Part shown: positions 18,752 to 27,845 of the stretch, one piece after another
Numbering within the stretch: position 1 is the first letter of the stretch
How the letters are laid out: each line of letters begins with the position of its first letter
Assembly: GCF_001975705.1 (NCBI RefSeq)
Contig: NZ_CP015091.1
Coordinates: forward strand, 186,001 to 250,000
Source of the DNA: Salipiger abyssi
GTDB lineage: Bacteria; Pseudomonadota; Alphaproteobacteria; Rhodobacterales; Rhodobacteraceae
Direction of reading: 5' to 3'
Length of the DNA stretch: 64,000 nt
Notes under the pieces: model-generated
Seen by the model: the letters and a program-made list of their open reading frames with translations, nothing else
What the model was told of the DNA's origin: nothing
The model's database searches: none
Made by a program: the position numbers and the translations under genes

Positions 18752-19750
18752 ATGGCAGACGTCACTCTCAACAAACTCACCAAGAGCTTCGGCCCGGTCG
18801 AGGTCATTCCCGAGCTGGACCTCACCATTCCCTCGGGTTCGTTCACCGTGCTGGTCGGCCCTTCGGGCTGCGGCAAGTCCACGCTGCTGCGGATGATCGC
18901 CGGGCTCGACGATCCCACCACCGGCGGGATGAAGATCGACGGCGACAACGTGCTGGGCAAGCAGCCCTCGGATCGTGGTATCGCCATGGTGTTCCAGAGC
19001 TATGCGCTCTATCCGCATATGAGCGTGCGCGAAAATATCAGTTTCGGGCTGCGCCTCGCCAAGACCGATCCCGCCGAGATCGATGCCCGCGTCGAGGAGG
19101 CCTCCAAGATTCTGCAACTCGACCCGCTGCTCGACCGCAAGCCCAAGCAGCTCTCCGGCGGCCAGCGTCAACGGGTCGCCATCGGGCGGGCCATTGTGCG
19201 CCACCCCAAGGTGTTTCTGTTCGACGAGCCGCTGTCCAATCTCGACGCGGCGCTGCGCGGGCAGATGCGGGTCGAGATCATGGAGCTGCACAAGCGGCTC
19301 AAGGCGACGATGATCTATGTCACCCATGACCAGGTCGAGGCGATGACGATGGCCGACCGCATCGTGGTGCTGAACAAGGGAAATATCGAGCAGGTTGGCG
19401 CACCGCTGGAGCTTTACGACACGCCGCAGACGCCGTTTGTGGCCGGCTTCATCGGGTCGCCCAAGATGAACATGATCGAGGGTGCCGAGGCAGAGGCCCA
19501 TGGGGGTGATCTGCTCGGCGTCCGGCCCGAGGACATCACCCTGTCGACCGAGGGCAGCGGCTGGTCCGGCCGGATCACCCTGATCGAGCAGCTTGGCAGC
19601 GACAGCTACGCCCATGTCAGCACCGAACACAGTGCGATGATCGTGCGGTGCGGGCGTGAGGCCTCGGACTGGCTCGACCGCGAGGTGGTGCTGACCCCGG
19701 CCTCCGACAAGCTGCATATCTTCCGCAACGGTCATCGCGTCAGCGCCTGA
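18752..19750 (+). CDS. ABC transporter ATP-binding protein (MalK/UgpC type)
   Basis: A 332-residue ATPase with Walker [10 protein letters not shown] (about residues 36-44), signature [14 protein letters not shown], Walker [14 protein letters not shown] and the H-loop YVTHDQ. A short C-terminal TOBE-like regulatory domain follows, as in CUT1 ATPases. GGAAGGA precedes the chosen ATG, so an in-frame ATG five codons earlier is not used. It energises the two permeases at the head of the operon. Confidence 0.94.
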   Translation: MADVTLNKLTKSFGPVEVIPELDLTIPSGSFTVLVGPSGCGKSTLLRMIAGLDDPTTGGMKIDGDNVLGKQPSDRGIAMVFQSYALYPHMSVRENISFGLRLAKTDPAEIDARVEEASKILQLDPLLDRKPKQLSGGQRQRVAIGRAIVRHPKVFLFDEPLSNLDAALRGQMRVEIMELHKRLKATMIYVTHDQVEAMTMADRIVVLNKGNIEQVGAPLELYDTPQTPFVAGFIGSPKMNMIEGAEAEAHGGDLLGVRPEDITLSTEGSGWSGRITLIEQLGSDSYAHVSTEHSAMIVRCGREASDWLDREVVLTPASDKLHIFRNGHRVSA

Positions 19751-19772
19751 CCACCCATCCAGGATCCAGAAA

Positions 19773-20816
19773 ATGACGGAACAGACAGCCCTCGTGCTCG
19801 AAGAGAAGGGCAAGCTTTCGATCCGCGACATCGACCTTGCTCAAAGCCTCGGCCCCGACGACGTGCAGATCGCCATCCACACCGTCGGGATCTGTGGCTC
19901 TGACGTGCATTACTACACGCATGGCCGCATCGGGCAATTCGTGGTCAACGAGCCGATGGTGCTGGGTCACGAGGCGGCGGGCACGGTGACGGCGGTGGGC
20001 GACAGGGTGAGCCATCTGGCCGTGGGCGACCGGGTGTGCATGGAGCCGGGGATTCCCGACATGACGTCGCGCGCCAGCAAGCTCGGCATCTACAACGTCG
20101 ATCCGGCGGTGACCTTCTGGGCCACGCCGCCGATCCACGGCTGCCTGACGCCCTCGGTCGTGCATCCGGCGGCCTTTACCTACAAGCTGCCGGACAACGT
20201 CAGCTTTGCCGAAGGCGCCATGGTCGAACCTTTCGCCATCGGCATGCAGGCCGCCGCCAAGGCAAATATTGTGCCCGGCGATGTGGGCCTCGTGATCGGC
20301 GCCGGCCCCATCGGCGTGATGACCGCACTGGCGGCGCTCGCGGGCGGCTGCGCGCGGGTGATGATCTATGACGTGGTGGCCGAGAAACTCCAGGTCGCGG
20401 GCCAGTACGACGGCGTGATCGCGCTCAACCCGGCGCAGCCGGTGGAGACGCAGGTGCTGGAGGCCACCGGCGGCTGGGGCGCGGATGTGGTGTTCGAATG
20501 CTCGGGGCATCCGTCAGCGTTCAAGACCCTCTTCGCAACGCCCCGCCCGGGCGGCTGCGTGGTCTTTGTCGGCATGCCCGTGGACGATTTCCGCTTCGAT
20601 CTCGTCGCGGCGCAGGCCAAGGAGCTGCGAATGGAGACGGTGTTCCGCTACGCCAATGTCTACGACCGCGCCATTGAACTGATCGCCTCGGGAAAGATCG
20701 ACCTCAAGCCGCTGATCTCGGGCACCTTTCCCTTCGAGCAGTCGGTCGAGGCCTTCGACCGCGCGGTCGAGGCGCGGCCCACGGACGTCAAGCTTCAGAT
20801 CACGCTGCCCGGCTGA
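19773..20816 (+). CDS. Zinc-dependent polyol dehydrogenase (sorbitol/xylitol type)
   Basis: A 347-residue medium-chain dehydrogenase. The catalytic zinc ligands are Cys41 ([10 protein letters not shown]) and His66-Glu67 (VLGHEAAG); the NAD-binding turn is VIGAGPIGV. The four-cysteine structural zinc cluster is missing, as in animal sorbitol dehydrogenases. Close family features are [14 protein letters not shown] and FWATPPIHG. It is the last gene of the ABC operon and would oxidise the sugar alcohol or sugar released after transport and desulfation. The exact polyol is unknown. Confidence 0.9.
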   Translation: MTEQTALVLEEKGKLSIRDIDLAQSLGPDDVQIAIHTVGICGSDVHYYTHGRIGQFVVNEPMVLGHEAAGTVTAVGDRVSHLAVGDRVCMEPGIPDMTSRASKLGIYNVDPAVTFWATPPIHGCLTPSVVHPAAFTYKLPDNVSFAEGAMVEPFAIGMQAAAKANIVPGDVGLVIGAGPIGVMTALAALAGGCARVMIYDVVAEKLQVAGQYDGVIALNPAQPVETQVLEATGGWGADVVFECSGHPSAFKTLFATPRPGGCVVFVGMPVDDFRFDLVAAQAKELRMETVFRYANVYDRAIELIASGKIDLKPLISGTFPFEQSVEAFDRAVEARPTDVKLQITLPG

Positions 20817-20822
20817 CCGGGC

Positions 20823-20856
20823 CGCCCCGGCCCGGAGCGGTCTCCCGGCCGGGGCG
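20823..20856. terminator. Bidirectional hairpin between convergent genes
   Basis: CGCCCCGGCC pairs perfectly with GGCCGGGGCG across a 14-base loop, between the dehydrogenase (plus) and a sulfatase (minus). Confidence 0.6.
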
Positions 20857-20864
20857 CGTTTGCG

Positions 20865-22349
20865 TCAGCCCGCCTTTGCACCCGGCTCGATCACCACGGA
20901 GGGATCAAGGGGTTTGACGGGGGGGAACTGAAGACCGCGCTGACCGGTCAGGCCGCGATTGTCCATGGCCGCGCGCTCGGGCGCGGGGCAGCCGACGAGT
21001 TGGCCGTTGCTGACCCAGGACAGGTCTTCGCCATAGAGCTCTCCGATCAGCCGCCGCTCCAGCGCGGCGCGGATCTCGGCGCTGGCGGGATCGGCAGAAA
21101 GATCGCGGGTCTCGTTCGGGTCGTTCGCGAGATCGAAGAGCTGCACCCGGTTGCCCGCCGGATACCAGATCAGCTTGTGCGTCGCGTCGGTGACCATGCG
21201 CATGGCGCCGGCGCCTTCCATCGCCTCGCAATAGAGATAATCGCGTTGCGCGGGCCCTGCGAGCGACTCGCCGCAGCAGCTTTCGGGGATCTCGATCCCC
21301 GCCATGTCGAGCAGGGTGGGCATGATGTCCTGCAACCCGGCGAGCCGGGTATCGACCGCCCCCGCCGCGAACCGGTCGCCATCCGGCCGGTCGAGCAGGA
21401 TCATCGGAATGCCGACCGAGCCTTCGAGCATGGCGCGCTTGGCATAGAGCCCGTGATCGCCCAGCATGTCGCCGTGATCGGCGATGAACCCGATCACGGT
21501 GTTTTCCAGCAGGTTCTCCTCGCGCAGCGTGCCGAGGATCAGGCGGATCTGGTGGTCGATATGGGTGCAGAGCGCGTAATAGGCACGCCGCGCCTCGGTC
21601 AGCCGTTCGGGCGTCAGCCGGTCCCAGTACGCGCGCATGTTGGCCAGCGCATAGGGCAGGTCCGCGTCGGCAGACCAGTCGCTTTCGACCGGCGGCAGCA
21701 CGTCGCGCATGCGGTAGCGGTCAAGATACTCCGCCAGAGGCGCCAGCGGCGGGTGCGGGTGGGTGTAGGAGACGTGCCAAAAGGCCGGGCGCGTGGGATC
21801 GCGACGCTTGATCGTCTTGCAGGCCTCGCGGGTGGTCCAGTTGGTGACGTGGTGGCGCTCATCCAGATGCCAGGGGCGCCAGGAATATTCGTTGTTGCTC
21901 ATGCCATGCATGAACTGCTCGCCCGCATGGCCCTGTTCGCCGAGATATTCATCGTAATCGTCGAACCCGTCGAGCCCCGAGCGGCCCTCTTCGGCGAGCT
22001 TCACATCGTCAAAGCCGATCCGGTCGCGGGGCGGGAAGACATGCAGCTTGCCGATGGCATTGGTCTGGTATCCGGCGGCGCGGAAACATCCCGCGAGCGT
22101 CGGCATGTCGGGCATGCGCAGATCGGGGCGGAAGCGGCGGTCGCCATGGGCGCGCGCATTGGTGCCGGTCATCAGCCCGCGCCGCGCCGGGCCGCAGATC
22201 GGGGTTTCGGAATAGGCGCGGGAAAACCGCGTGCCGCTGGCGCAGAGCCGGTTGAGTGTCGGCGTTTCGATGTCGCTGCGGCCTGCGGCCTCGATCAGAT
22301 GGCCGGGCCATTGGTCGACGCAGATCAGCAGGAAATTCGTGTCGTCCAT
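20865..22349 (-). CDS. Cys-type sulfatase, cytosolic
   Basis: A 494-residue sulfatase. CGPAR with Cys52 is the formylglycine motif, LLICVDQWPGH contains the first metal Asp, and FIADHGDMLGDHG is the second metal segment. No signal peptide is seen. It is related to the partial sulfatase at the left edge more closely than to the other two. AAAGGA precedes the start. It follows the RpiR gene by 18 bases on the same strand, so the two form an operon controlled from the region upstream of rpiR. Confidence 0.94.
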   Translation of the reverse strand: MDDTNFLLICVDQWPGHLIEAAGRSDIETPTLNRLCASGTRFSRAYSETPICGPARRGLMTGTNARAHGDRRFRPDLRMPDMPTLAGCFRAAGYQTNAIGKLHVFPPRDRIGFDDVKLAEEGRSGLDGFDDYDEYLGEQGHAGEQFMHGMSNNEYSWRPWHLDERHHVTNWTTREACKTIKRRDPTRPAFWHVSYTHPHPPLAPLAEYLDRYRMRDVLPPVESDWSADADLPYALANMRAYWDRLTPERLTEARRAYYALCTHIDHQIRLILGTLREENLLENTVIGFIADHGDMLGDHGLYAKRAMLEGSVGIPMILLDRPDGDRFAAGAVDTRLAGLQDIMPTLLDMAGIEIPESCCGESLAGPAQRDYLYCEAMEGAGAMRMVTDATHKLIWYPAGNRVQLFDLANDPNETRDLSADPASAEIRAALERRLIGELYGEDLSWVSNGQLVGCPAPERAAMDNRGLTGQRGLQFPPVKPLDPSVVIEPGAKAG

Positions 22350-22367
22350 CGGGGGGTCCTTTGTGGG

Positions 22368-23258
22368 TCAGTCGCCGATCGGATGCGGTTTGTCCGTCGG
22401 GTTGAGGGGCGCCAGCGCAGTGCGGATGCGGCGCAGCTTTTCGCGGGAGACATCCGGCGTTCTGGCCGCGGTGGCGGCGGCGAGCATGTCGATGACCGCC
22501 ATGAAGGCCACGCGCGAGGCGGTGGGTTTGAAGAGATCCGCCGCCTCGGGCGGGTCGAGGGTGATCGCGATATCGCAAAGCTCCGCCAGCGGCGTCGCCG
22601 GGCGGGTGACCGCGATGGTCTCGGCGCCGTATTGACGGGCGATCTGCACCGCGTCGGTAAGCTCGGCGGGCCGGCCGCTCTGCGAGAGCGCGACCAGCGC
22701 GTGGCCGGGCTCCAGCGTGGCGGCGAGCATGCGCGCCAGATAGCCGTCGGCATGGGCCTCGCTCGCCTTGCCGAGCCGGAAGAACCGGTTGGCGGCGTCA
22801 CGGGCGAGCACGGCGGAACCGCCGCCCACGCCGAGGAAAACGATCCGCTCCGAGCCCGCCAGCGCCTCCGCCGCCCGCTCCAGCGCGGCGGGGTCGAGTG
22901 TGCTGCGGGTCTGTTCCAGCGCGGCAGTCATGCCGTCGACGATCTGGCCGATCAGGTCGTCGGGCCGGGTGGGCACGGTGGCGGGATTGCCGAGATAGTG
23001 CATCGAGGCGGAGACGTTCATCGCCAGCCGGATGCGGAACTCCTTGAACCCGCTGCACCCGAGCGTCTGACAAAACCGGTTCACGGTGGCGACGGAAACA
23101 TCCGCACCGGCAGCGATTTCCCCGAGATTCTGGTGCACGGCGCGGTCGAGATTGTCGAGCACATAGGCCGCGACCCGGTTTTCCTGCCGCGACATCCCCT
23201 CCTGCCGCGCCCGCAGGCGCGAGATCAGGTCGATGGGGCTGGTGTCGGGATCTGCCAT
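22368..23258 (-). CDS. RpiR-family transcriptional regulator
   Basis: A 296-residue regulator. The N-terminal RpiR helix-turn-helix includes GEIAAGADVSVATVNRFCQ (about residues 46-64), and the C-terminal half is a SIS sugar-phosphate isomerase-like domain (FLGVGGGSAVLARDAANRF, ALSQSGRPAELTDAV). Such proteins sense phosphosugars. It is transcribed with the downstream sulfatase, and two sites resembling HexR/RpiR boxes lie upstream, so it is probably autoregulated. Confidence 0.92.
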   Translation of the reverse strand: MADPDTSPIDLISRLRARQEGMSRQENRVAAYVLDNLDRAVHQNLGEIAAGADVSVATVNRFCQTLGCSGFKEFRIRLAMNVSASMHYLGNPATVPTRPDDLIGQIVDGMTAALEQTRSTLDPAALERAAEALAGSERIVFLGVGGGSAVLARDAANRFFRLGKASEAHADGYLARMLAATLEPGHALVALSQSGRPAELTDAVQIARQYGAETIAVTRPATPLAELCDIAITLDPPEAADLFKPTASRVAFMAVIDMLAAATAARTPDVSREKLRRIRTALAPLNPTDKPHPIGD

Positions 23259-23286
23259 CGGATGCCTTCCCAGAGCGGAGTGAAAA

Positions 23287-23341
23287 TGTAATATTTTTAC
23301 GAGATCGGGTGATTCTGGCTCAATTATGAAAAAATATTACA
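23287..23341. promoter_or_regulatory. Pair of RpiR/HexR-like sites
   Basis: TGTAATATTTTTACG at 23287-23301 and, inverted, TGTAATATTTTTTCA at 23341-23327. The first 12 bases of the two copies are identical. Each resembles the HexR-type RpiR box TGTAAT-N3-ATTACA. They lie 29 bases upstream of rpiR, in the AT-rich promoter gap. Confidence 0.55.
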
Positions 23342-23406
23342 AATGGGCAAGTGGAAAGACGACCGCCGGTCGTCGCGACGGGCAGGGGCGCGCGAGCTGC
23401 GAGCTG

Positions 23407-24207
23407 TCAGCGGGCCGCGCTGTCCATGACGGGGCTGGCCGCCGGGGCAGGGGTGCCGAGCGCGCTTTCGATGTTTGTCGCGGCGCTGCGGACCGCCTGC
23501 GCAAGACGCGCCTCGTCGGCCTGCGCCTTCGATTCCGGGAGCACGATGGAAATGGTCGCCAGGCAATTGCCAGCGTGGTCGCAGACCGGCGAGGCGATGC
23601 AGGCGACCGCGTATTCCGAGGCGCTCATCTGGATGGCGATCCGCTCGCGGAACTCCCGGCCCGCGAGCTCGGAGAGCTCGGCAGGGTCGGTCGCGGCCTG
23701 TTTGGTGGCCGAGGGGCGGGCGCATTCGGCAAAGATCGCGCGCCGTTCCGCATCGGGCAGATGGCCCAGCAGCAGACGGCCGGAGGCGGTCCAGTTCAGC
23801 GGCACGCGGGTGCCGACATCGGAGGCGACGGCGAAATGTCCGGGGCCGCGCGCCATGTGCACGACGGTCATCATGCCACCGTCGCGGGCGCAGATCTGCA
23901 CCGTCTCGCCGACCTCGGCGCAGAGCCGGTCCATCTCGCGGCGGGCCTCGGTGAAGAGATCGACACTGGCGCGGTAGGCCAGGCCATAACGCAGCAGGCG
24001 CGGCCCGAGCCAGATGGCGTTTTCGCCTGCGCGGCTGAGCATGTCGCGGGCCAGCAGCTCGTCGACGATCTTGTAGATGGTCGACGCGGGGGCGCCGGTG
24101 GCGCGGGCCAGCTCATAGGCGCTCATCGGGCGGTTGGTCTCGGTCAGTACGTCCAGCACCTGCAGGGACCGGCTGATCGCCCCGACTCGTTTGCCTCTTT
24201 CACTCAT
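23407..24207 (-). CDS. IclR-family transcriptional regulator
   Basis: A 266-residue IclR regulator. The N-terminal winged helix (MSAYELARATGAPASTIYKI, about residues 28-47) is followed by the IclR effector domain, with the conserved C-terminal segment ASPVCDHAGNCLATISIV. It is divergent from the peptide-type ABC operon at 24430, with several dyads in the 222-base gap, and is the likely regulator of that operon. Confidence 0.92.
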   Translation of the reverse strand: MSERGKRVGAISRSLQVLDVLTETNRPMSAYELARATGAPASTIYKIVDELLARDMLSRAGENAIWLGPRLLRYGLAYRASVDLFTEARREMDRLCAEVGETVQICARDGGMMTVVHMARGPGHFAVASDVGTRVPLNWTASGRLLLGHLPDAERRAIFAECARPSATKQAATDPAELSELAGREFRERIAIQMSASEYAVACIASPVCDHAGNCLATISIVLPESKAQADEARLAQAVRSAATNIESALGTPAPAASPVMDSAAR

Positions 24208-24295
24208 TTCTCCACCCCTGTGATGTATATACCATAATTGTGGAAGTCTCTTCGGCAGGTCAAGCGGCCTGTTGCGTTCGTCTGTAAAGAGACGG

Positions 24296-24314
24296 TTAAT
24301 ATATTGTATATTAA
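24296..24314. promoter_or_regulatory. Perfect 8-base dyad TTAATATA-N3-TATATTAA
   Basis: A 19-base AT-only palindrome apart from the central G, in the middle of the divergent gap between iclR and the binding-protein gene. It could be an operator or an AT-rich promoter element. Confidence 0.45.
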
Positions 24315-24363
24315 AGAAATTTCCAAGCTATCCGAGCTTTTGTGACGACGCGACAAACCTGTC

Positions 24364-24393
24364 TTGACAGCTCATTTCGCCTCTGACTATCCT
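24364..24393 (+). promoter_or_regulatory. Sigma-70-type promoter for the peptide-type ABC operon
   Basis: A perfect -35 TTGACA (24364-24369), an 18-base spacer and TATCCT as -10 (24388-24393). Transcription would start near 24400, just before the second putative IclR site. Confidence 0.5.
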
Positions 24394-24429
24394 AATAAGA
24401 CAATAACATACACAATAGTGGAGGTCAAA

Positions 24430-25959
24430 ATGATGCTCGATACATTCGGCAAGGCCGGTCTGCTGGCCGCCCTGCTTGCCGGTACGTCCCTCGCCCTGCC
24501 CGCCTATGCCGAGGGCACGCTCGATATCGCGATGATCGGCGAGCCCGACACGCTCGATCCGATGATGTCGACCAAGGGCGTGGTGTCCATCGCCACCCAG
24601 CATTTCATCGAAACGCTCTATACTTTCGATTCCGCGTGGAACATCGCACCGCTCCTGGCCGTGGACATGCCCGAGATCAGCGAAGACGGGCTGAGCTACA
24701 GGATCGCCATCCGTGAGGGCATCACCTTCCATGACGGCTCGACCATGGACGCGCAGGACGTGGTCGCCTCGCTGGATCGCTGGCTGGAGGTCGCGACGCG
24801 TGGCAAGCTGGTGGCCGAAAAGGTCGCTTCGGTCGAGGCGACCGGCGATTACGAGGTGACGATCACCATGTCCGAGCCCTATTCGCCGCTGCTGTCGCTG
24901 CTCGCCTTCTCCAATTCCGCCGCCGCGATCTATCCCGAAGAGATCATCGGCGAGTCCATCGACGAGCCGATCGGCACCGGCCCCTATATGGTCGCCGAAC
25001 ATGTGCCCGACCGGTATCTGCGCGTGGTGCGCTTCGACGATTACGTCTCGCGCGACGAGCCCTCCGACGGTGCCTCCGGCGCACGCCAGCAGATCCCCGA
25101 CGAGATCCGTTTCGTGCCGGTGCCCGATGCCAATACCCGCGTCGAGGGGCTGCTCTCCGGGCAGTTCGACTTTGCCGATAGCCTCCCGGCGGAGAGCTAT
25201 GCGCGGCTCGAAGGCTCCGATACCGCCGAGCCGATCCTGCAAAAGCCCTTTGGCTGGCCGATCTTCGCGATCAATCACAAGGCCGGACTGCTGACCGATC
25301 TGCCGATCCGTCAGGCGGTGCAGGCGGCGCTGCCCATCGACGACATGCTGTTCGCGGCCTTCGGCGACGACACGTTCTTCCAGGTCGACGGGCCGATGTA
25401 TCCCGAGGGCTGGGCCTGGCGCAACGAGGCCGGGACCGAGTCCTTCAACCAGAACGACCAGGCGAAAGCCCGCGCGCTGCTGGAAGAGGCGGGCTATGAC
25501 GGCACGCCGCTGCGCATCCTGACCTCGCGGCAATACGAATTCCACTACAAGATGGCCGAGGTCGCGCGCATGGCGCTGGAGGCCGCCGGATTCGCCGTGC
25601 AGATGGATGTGGTCGACTGGGCGACGCTGGGCCAGCGCCGCAACGATCCCGCACTTTGGGACATCTACATCACCCACTCGCCCTTCCTGCCGGAGCCGTC
25701 CCTGACCAGCCTTTACGACGCGACCTCGCGCCTCGGCTGGACCAATCCGGAGAAGGAAGAGATCATGAAAGCCTTCACCACCGAGACCGATCCGGCCAAG
25801 CGGCAGGAGATCTTTGCCCAGCTTCAGGAGCAGGTCTTCACCGATGTGGGCTTCATCAAGATCGGCGCGTTCAATGCCCTGACCGGCCAGCGCCAGGGCC
25901 TGACCGGGGTGACCGACACCCCCTGGCCGTTCTTCTGGAACTCGGAAGTCTCGGAATAA
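24430..25959 (+). CDS. Oligopeptide-type ABC transporter substrate-binding protein
   Basis: A 509-residue family-5 (DppA/OppA/GsiB) binding protein. The signal peptide begins MMLDTFGKAGLLAALLAG and is cut after AYA. The mature part opens with LDIAMIGEPDTLDPM, the family pattern in which the ligand's amino end is recognised, and includes DGLSYRIAIREGITFHDG. GGAGG lies five bases from the ATG; the next codon is also ATG. It delivers its ligand to the permeases encoded downstream. Family members also bind nickel chelates, glutathione or sugar oligomers, so a peptide is not certain. Confidence 0.93.
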   Translation: MMLDTFGKAGLLAALLAGTSLALPAYAEGTLDIAMIGEPDTLDPMMSTKGVVSIATQHFIETLYTFDSAWNIAPLLAVDMPEISEDGLSYRIAIREGITFHDGSTMDAQDVVASLDRWLEVATRGKLVAEKVASVEATGDYEVTITMSEPYSPLLSLLAFSNSAAAIYPEEIIGESIDEPIGTGPYMVAEHVPDRYLRVVRFDDYVSRDEPSDGASGARQQIPDEIRFVPVPDANTRVEGLLSGQFDFADSLPAESYARLEGSDTAEPILQKPFGWPIFAINHKAGLLTDLPIRQAVQAALPIDDMLFAAFGDDTFFQVDGPMYPEGWAWRNEAGTESFNQNDQAKARALLEEAGYDGTPLRILTSRQYEFHYKMAEVARMALEAAGFAVQMDVVDWATLGQRRNDPALWDIYITHSPFLPEPSLTSLYDATSRLGWTNPEKEEIMKAFTTETDPAKRQEIFAQLQEQVFTDVGFIKIGAFNALTGQRQGLTGVTDTPWPFFWNSEVSE

Positions 25960-25972
25960 TACAGGATCCCGT

Positions 25973-26000
25973 GGCGGGGCTGCCGGTCCGGCACCCCGCC
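25973..26000 (+). terminator. Intercistronic hairpin after the binding-protein gene
   Basis: GGCGGGG pairs with CCCCGCC and, after a one-base bulge, TGCC pairs with GGCA. It lies between the binding-protein stop and the first permease and has no T run. A role in raising binding-protein message over permease message is inferred. Confidence 0.45.
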
Positions 26001-26026
26001 CGATCCATTCGTGTCCCGGAGGCCGC

Positions 26027-26968
26027 ATGGCACGCTATCTGATCAAACGCATCCTCGGGATGTGTGTCGTCATCTTTCTGGTCCTGACCATTGCCTTCAT
26101 CATCGTGCGCCTGGCGCCGGGCGACCCCGCCGCGCTGATGCTGGGGCCCGACGCCACGGCGGAGGATGCGGCGGCGCTGCGCAGCCAGCTTGGCCTCGAC
26201 CGGCCGATCACGGCGCAGTACCTCTCCTTTGTCAGGGGCGCGCTGCAAGGCGATCTCGGCACCTCGATCTATTTCAAACAGCCGGTGGTCTCGGTGCTGG
26301 CGGGGCGGGCGGAGCCGACGATCTTCCTGTCGCTCTTCTCGCTGGTGATCGCGCTGGTGATCGCGACACCCATCGGCATCTATGCCGCCTACCGGCGTGG
26401 CTCGCTGCTCGATCAGGGCGCGATTAGCACGGCCATGCTTGCCGCCTCGATCCCCAGTTTCTGGACCGGGCTGATGTTCCAGCGCTATCTCGCCACCGAT
26501 CTGGGTTGGTTCCCGGCCTCGGGCTATGGCGCGCCGGACGCGAGTTTCGTCGAGCGGATGGGATATCTCATCCTGCCCGCCATCGTGCTCGGCATCGTCA
26601 ATTCGGCGCTGATCCTGCGGTTCACCCGCGCCTCGATGCTCGACATCCTGGGCGAGGATTACGTGCGGACCGCGCGCTCCAAGGGCATGACCGAGCGCCG
26701 GGTGGTGCTGCGTCACGCGCTCAAGAACGCGGCGATTCCGATCATCACCGTGATCGGCCTGACCTTCGCGCTGCTGGTCTCGGGCGCCGTGGTGACGGAA
26801 CGGGTCTTCAACATCCCCGGCATGGGCAATCTCGTGGTCAGCGCGGTGCTGCGCCGGGATTACCCGGTCATCCAGGGCGCGCTGATCGTGGTCGCCTCGC
26901 TCTATGTGCTCATCAACCTGCTGACAGACCTGCTGTACCTGCTGGTCGACAAGCGTGTGAAATACTGA
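26027..26968 (+). CDS. Oligopeptide-type ABC permease (DppB type)
   Basis: A 313-residue permease beginning MARYLIKRILGM, a typical DppB start, with six predicted spans and the C-terminal loop DYVRTARSKGMTERRVVLRH that couples to the ATPases. GGAGG precedes the ATG. It is the second gene of the operon and is followed by its partner after 15 bases. Confidence 0.95.
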   Translation: MARYLIKRILGMCVVIFLVLTIAFIIVRLAPGDPAALMLGPDATAEDAAALRSQLGLDRPITAQYLSFVRGALQGDLGTSIYFKQPVVSVLAGRAEPTIFLSLFSLVIALVIATPIGIYAAYRRGSLLDQGAISTAMLAASIPSFWTGLMFQRYLATDLGWFPASGYGAPDASFVERMGYLILPAIVLGIVNSALILRFTRASMLDILGEDYVRTARSKGMTERRVVLRHALKNAAIPIITVIGLTFALLVSGAVVTERVFNIPGMGNLVVSAVLRRDYPVIQGALIVVASLYVLINLLTDLLYLLVDKRVKY

Positions 26969-26983
26969 AGCGGAGAACATTCG

Positions 26984-27844
26984 ATGGCCGCCCCATCCGC
27001 CGCCAGCCCCGACGCCAAGTTCCTGGCGCTGCTCTTTTCCCGCCGCGCGGTTCTGCTCGCGCTGATCGTCTTTACCGCGATCCTGCTGCTCTGCCTCTTC
27101 GCGCCGCTGGTGGCGCCCGCCGATCCGATGAAGATGTCGGTGCGTGCAAGGCTCAGCCCGCCGGGCGGAGACTTCCTGCTCGGCGCCGATGCCTTTGGCC
27201 GCGACGTGCTGTCCCGGCTGCTCTATGCCGGGCGCGTGTCGCTGATGATCGGGCTGGGCGTCGCCGTGCTCGCCTCGGTCGCGGGGATTGCCTTCGGGTT
27301 GCTGGCCGGGTTCTTCCGACGGCTCGACGGGCCGATCTCGCGGCTGGTCGATGCGATGATGGCCTTCCCCGACATCCTGCTCGCTATTGCGCTGGTGTCG
27401 ATCCTCGGCGGATCGGTGGTCAATGTGATCATCGCGCTTGCCATCGTCTACACGCCGCGCATCTCGCGCATCGTGCGCGCCTCGACGCTGGTGATCCGCG
27501 AGCTGCCCTATGTGGAGGCGGCGCGGGCGCTCGGCTCCTCCACGCGCACGATCATGTTCACCCATGTGCTGCGCAACATCCTCTCGCCCATCGTGGTGCA
27601 GGCCACCTTCATCTTCGCTTACGCCATGCTGGCCGAGGCGGGCCTTTCGTTCCTCGGGGTCGGCATCGACCCCAAGACCCCGTCCTGGGGCACGATGATC
27701 AACGAAGGGCGGCAATATCTCGACCAGGCGGCGTTTCTCATCGTCTTTCCCGGGCTGGTGATCTCGGTCTCCGTCCTGGCTCTGCAACTTATCGGCGACG
27801 GTTTCCGCGATGCGCTGGACCCGCGCCTGGCAAAGGATCTCTGA
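26984..27844 (+). CDS. Oligopeptide-type ABC permease (DppC type)
   Basis: A 286-residue permease with the DppC N-terminal region (HPLAP-like PLVAPADPMKMS, then LLGADAFGRDVLSRLLYAGR) and the coupling loop PYVEAARALGSSTRTIMFTH. It forms the membrane channel with the preceding DppB-type protein. The next gene starts two bases after its stop. Confidence 0.95.
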   Translation: MAAPSAASPDAKFLALLFSRRAVLLALIVFTAILLLCLFAPLVAPADPMKMSVRARLSPPGGDFLLGADAFGRDVLSRLLYAGRVSLMIGLGVAVLASVAGIAFGLLAGFFRRLDGPISRLVDAMMAFPDILLAIALVSILGGSVVNVIIALAIVYTPRISRIVRASTLVIRELPYVEAARALGSSTRTIMFTHVLRNILSPIVVQATFIFAYAMLAEAGLSFLGVGIDPKTPSWGTMINEGRQYLDQAAFLIVFPGLVISVSVLALQLIGDGFRDALDPRLAKDL

Positions 27845-27845
27845 C

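Larger units (their letters stand above)
24232..24421. promoter_or_regulatory. Two related 12-base sites flanking the divergent promoters
   Basis: CCATAATTGTGG at 24232-24243, a near-perfect dyad 24 bases from the iclR start, and ACACAATAGTGG at 24410-24421, ending at the ribosome site of the binding-protein gene. Nine of the 12 bases agree. They are candidate IclR sites, one at each promoter. Confidence 0.35.

Noticed and set aside
21000..23291. 763-codon plus-strand frame
   Set aside because: Antisense to a clear sulfatase and the RpiR gene; low-complexity Arg/Gly/His-rich translation without domains.
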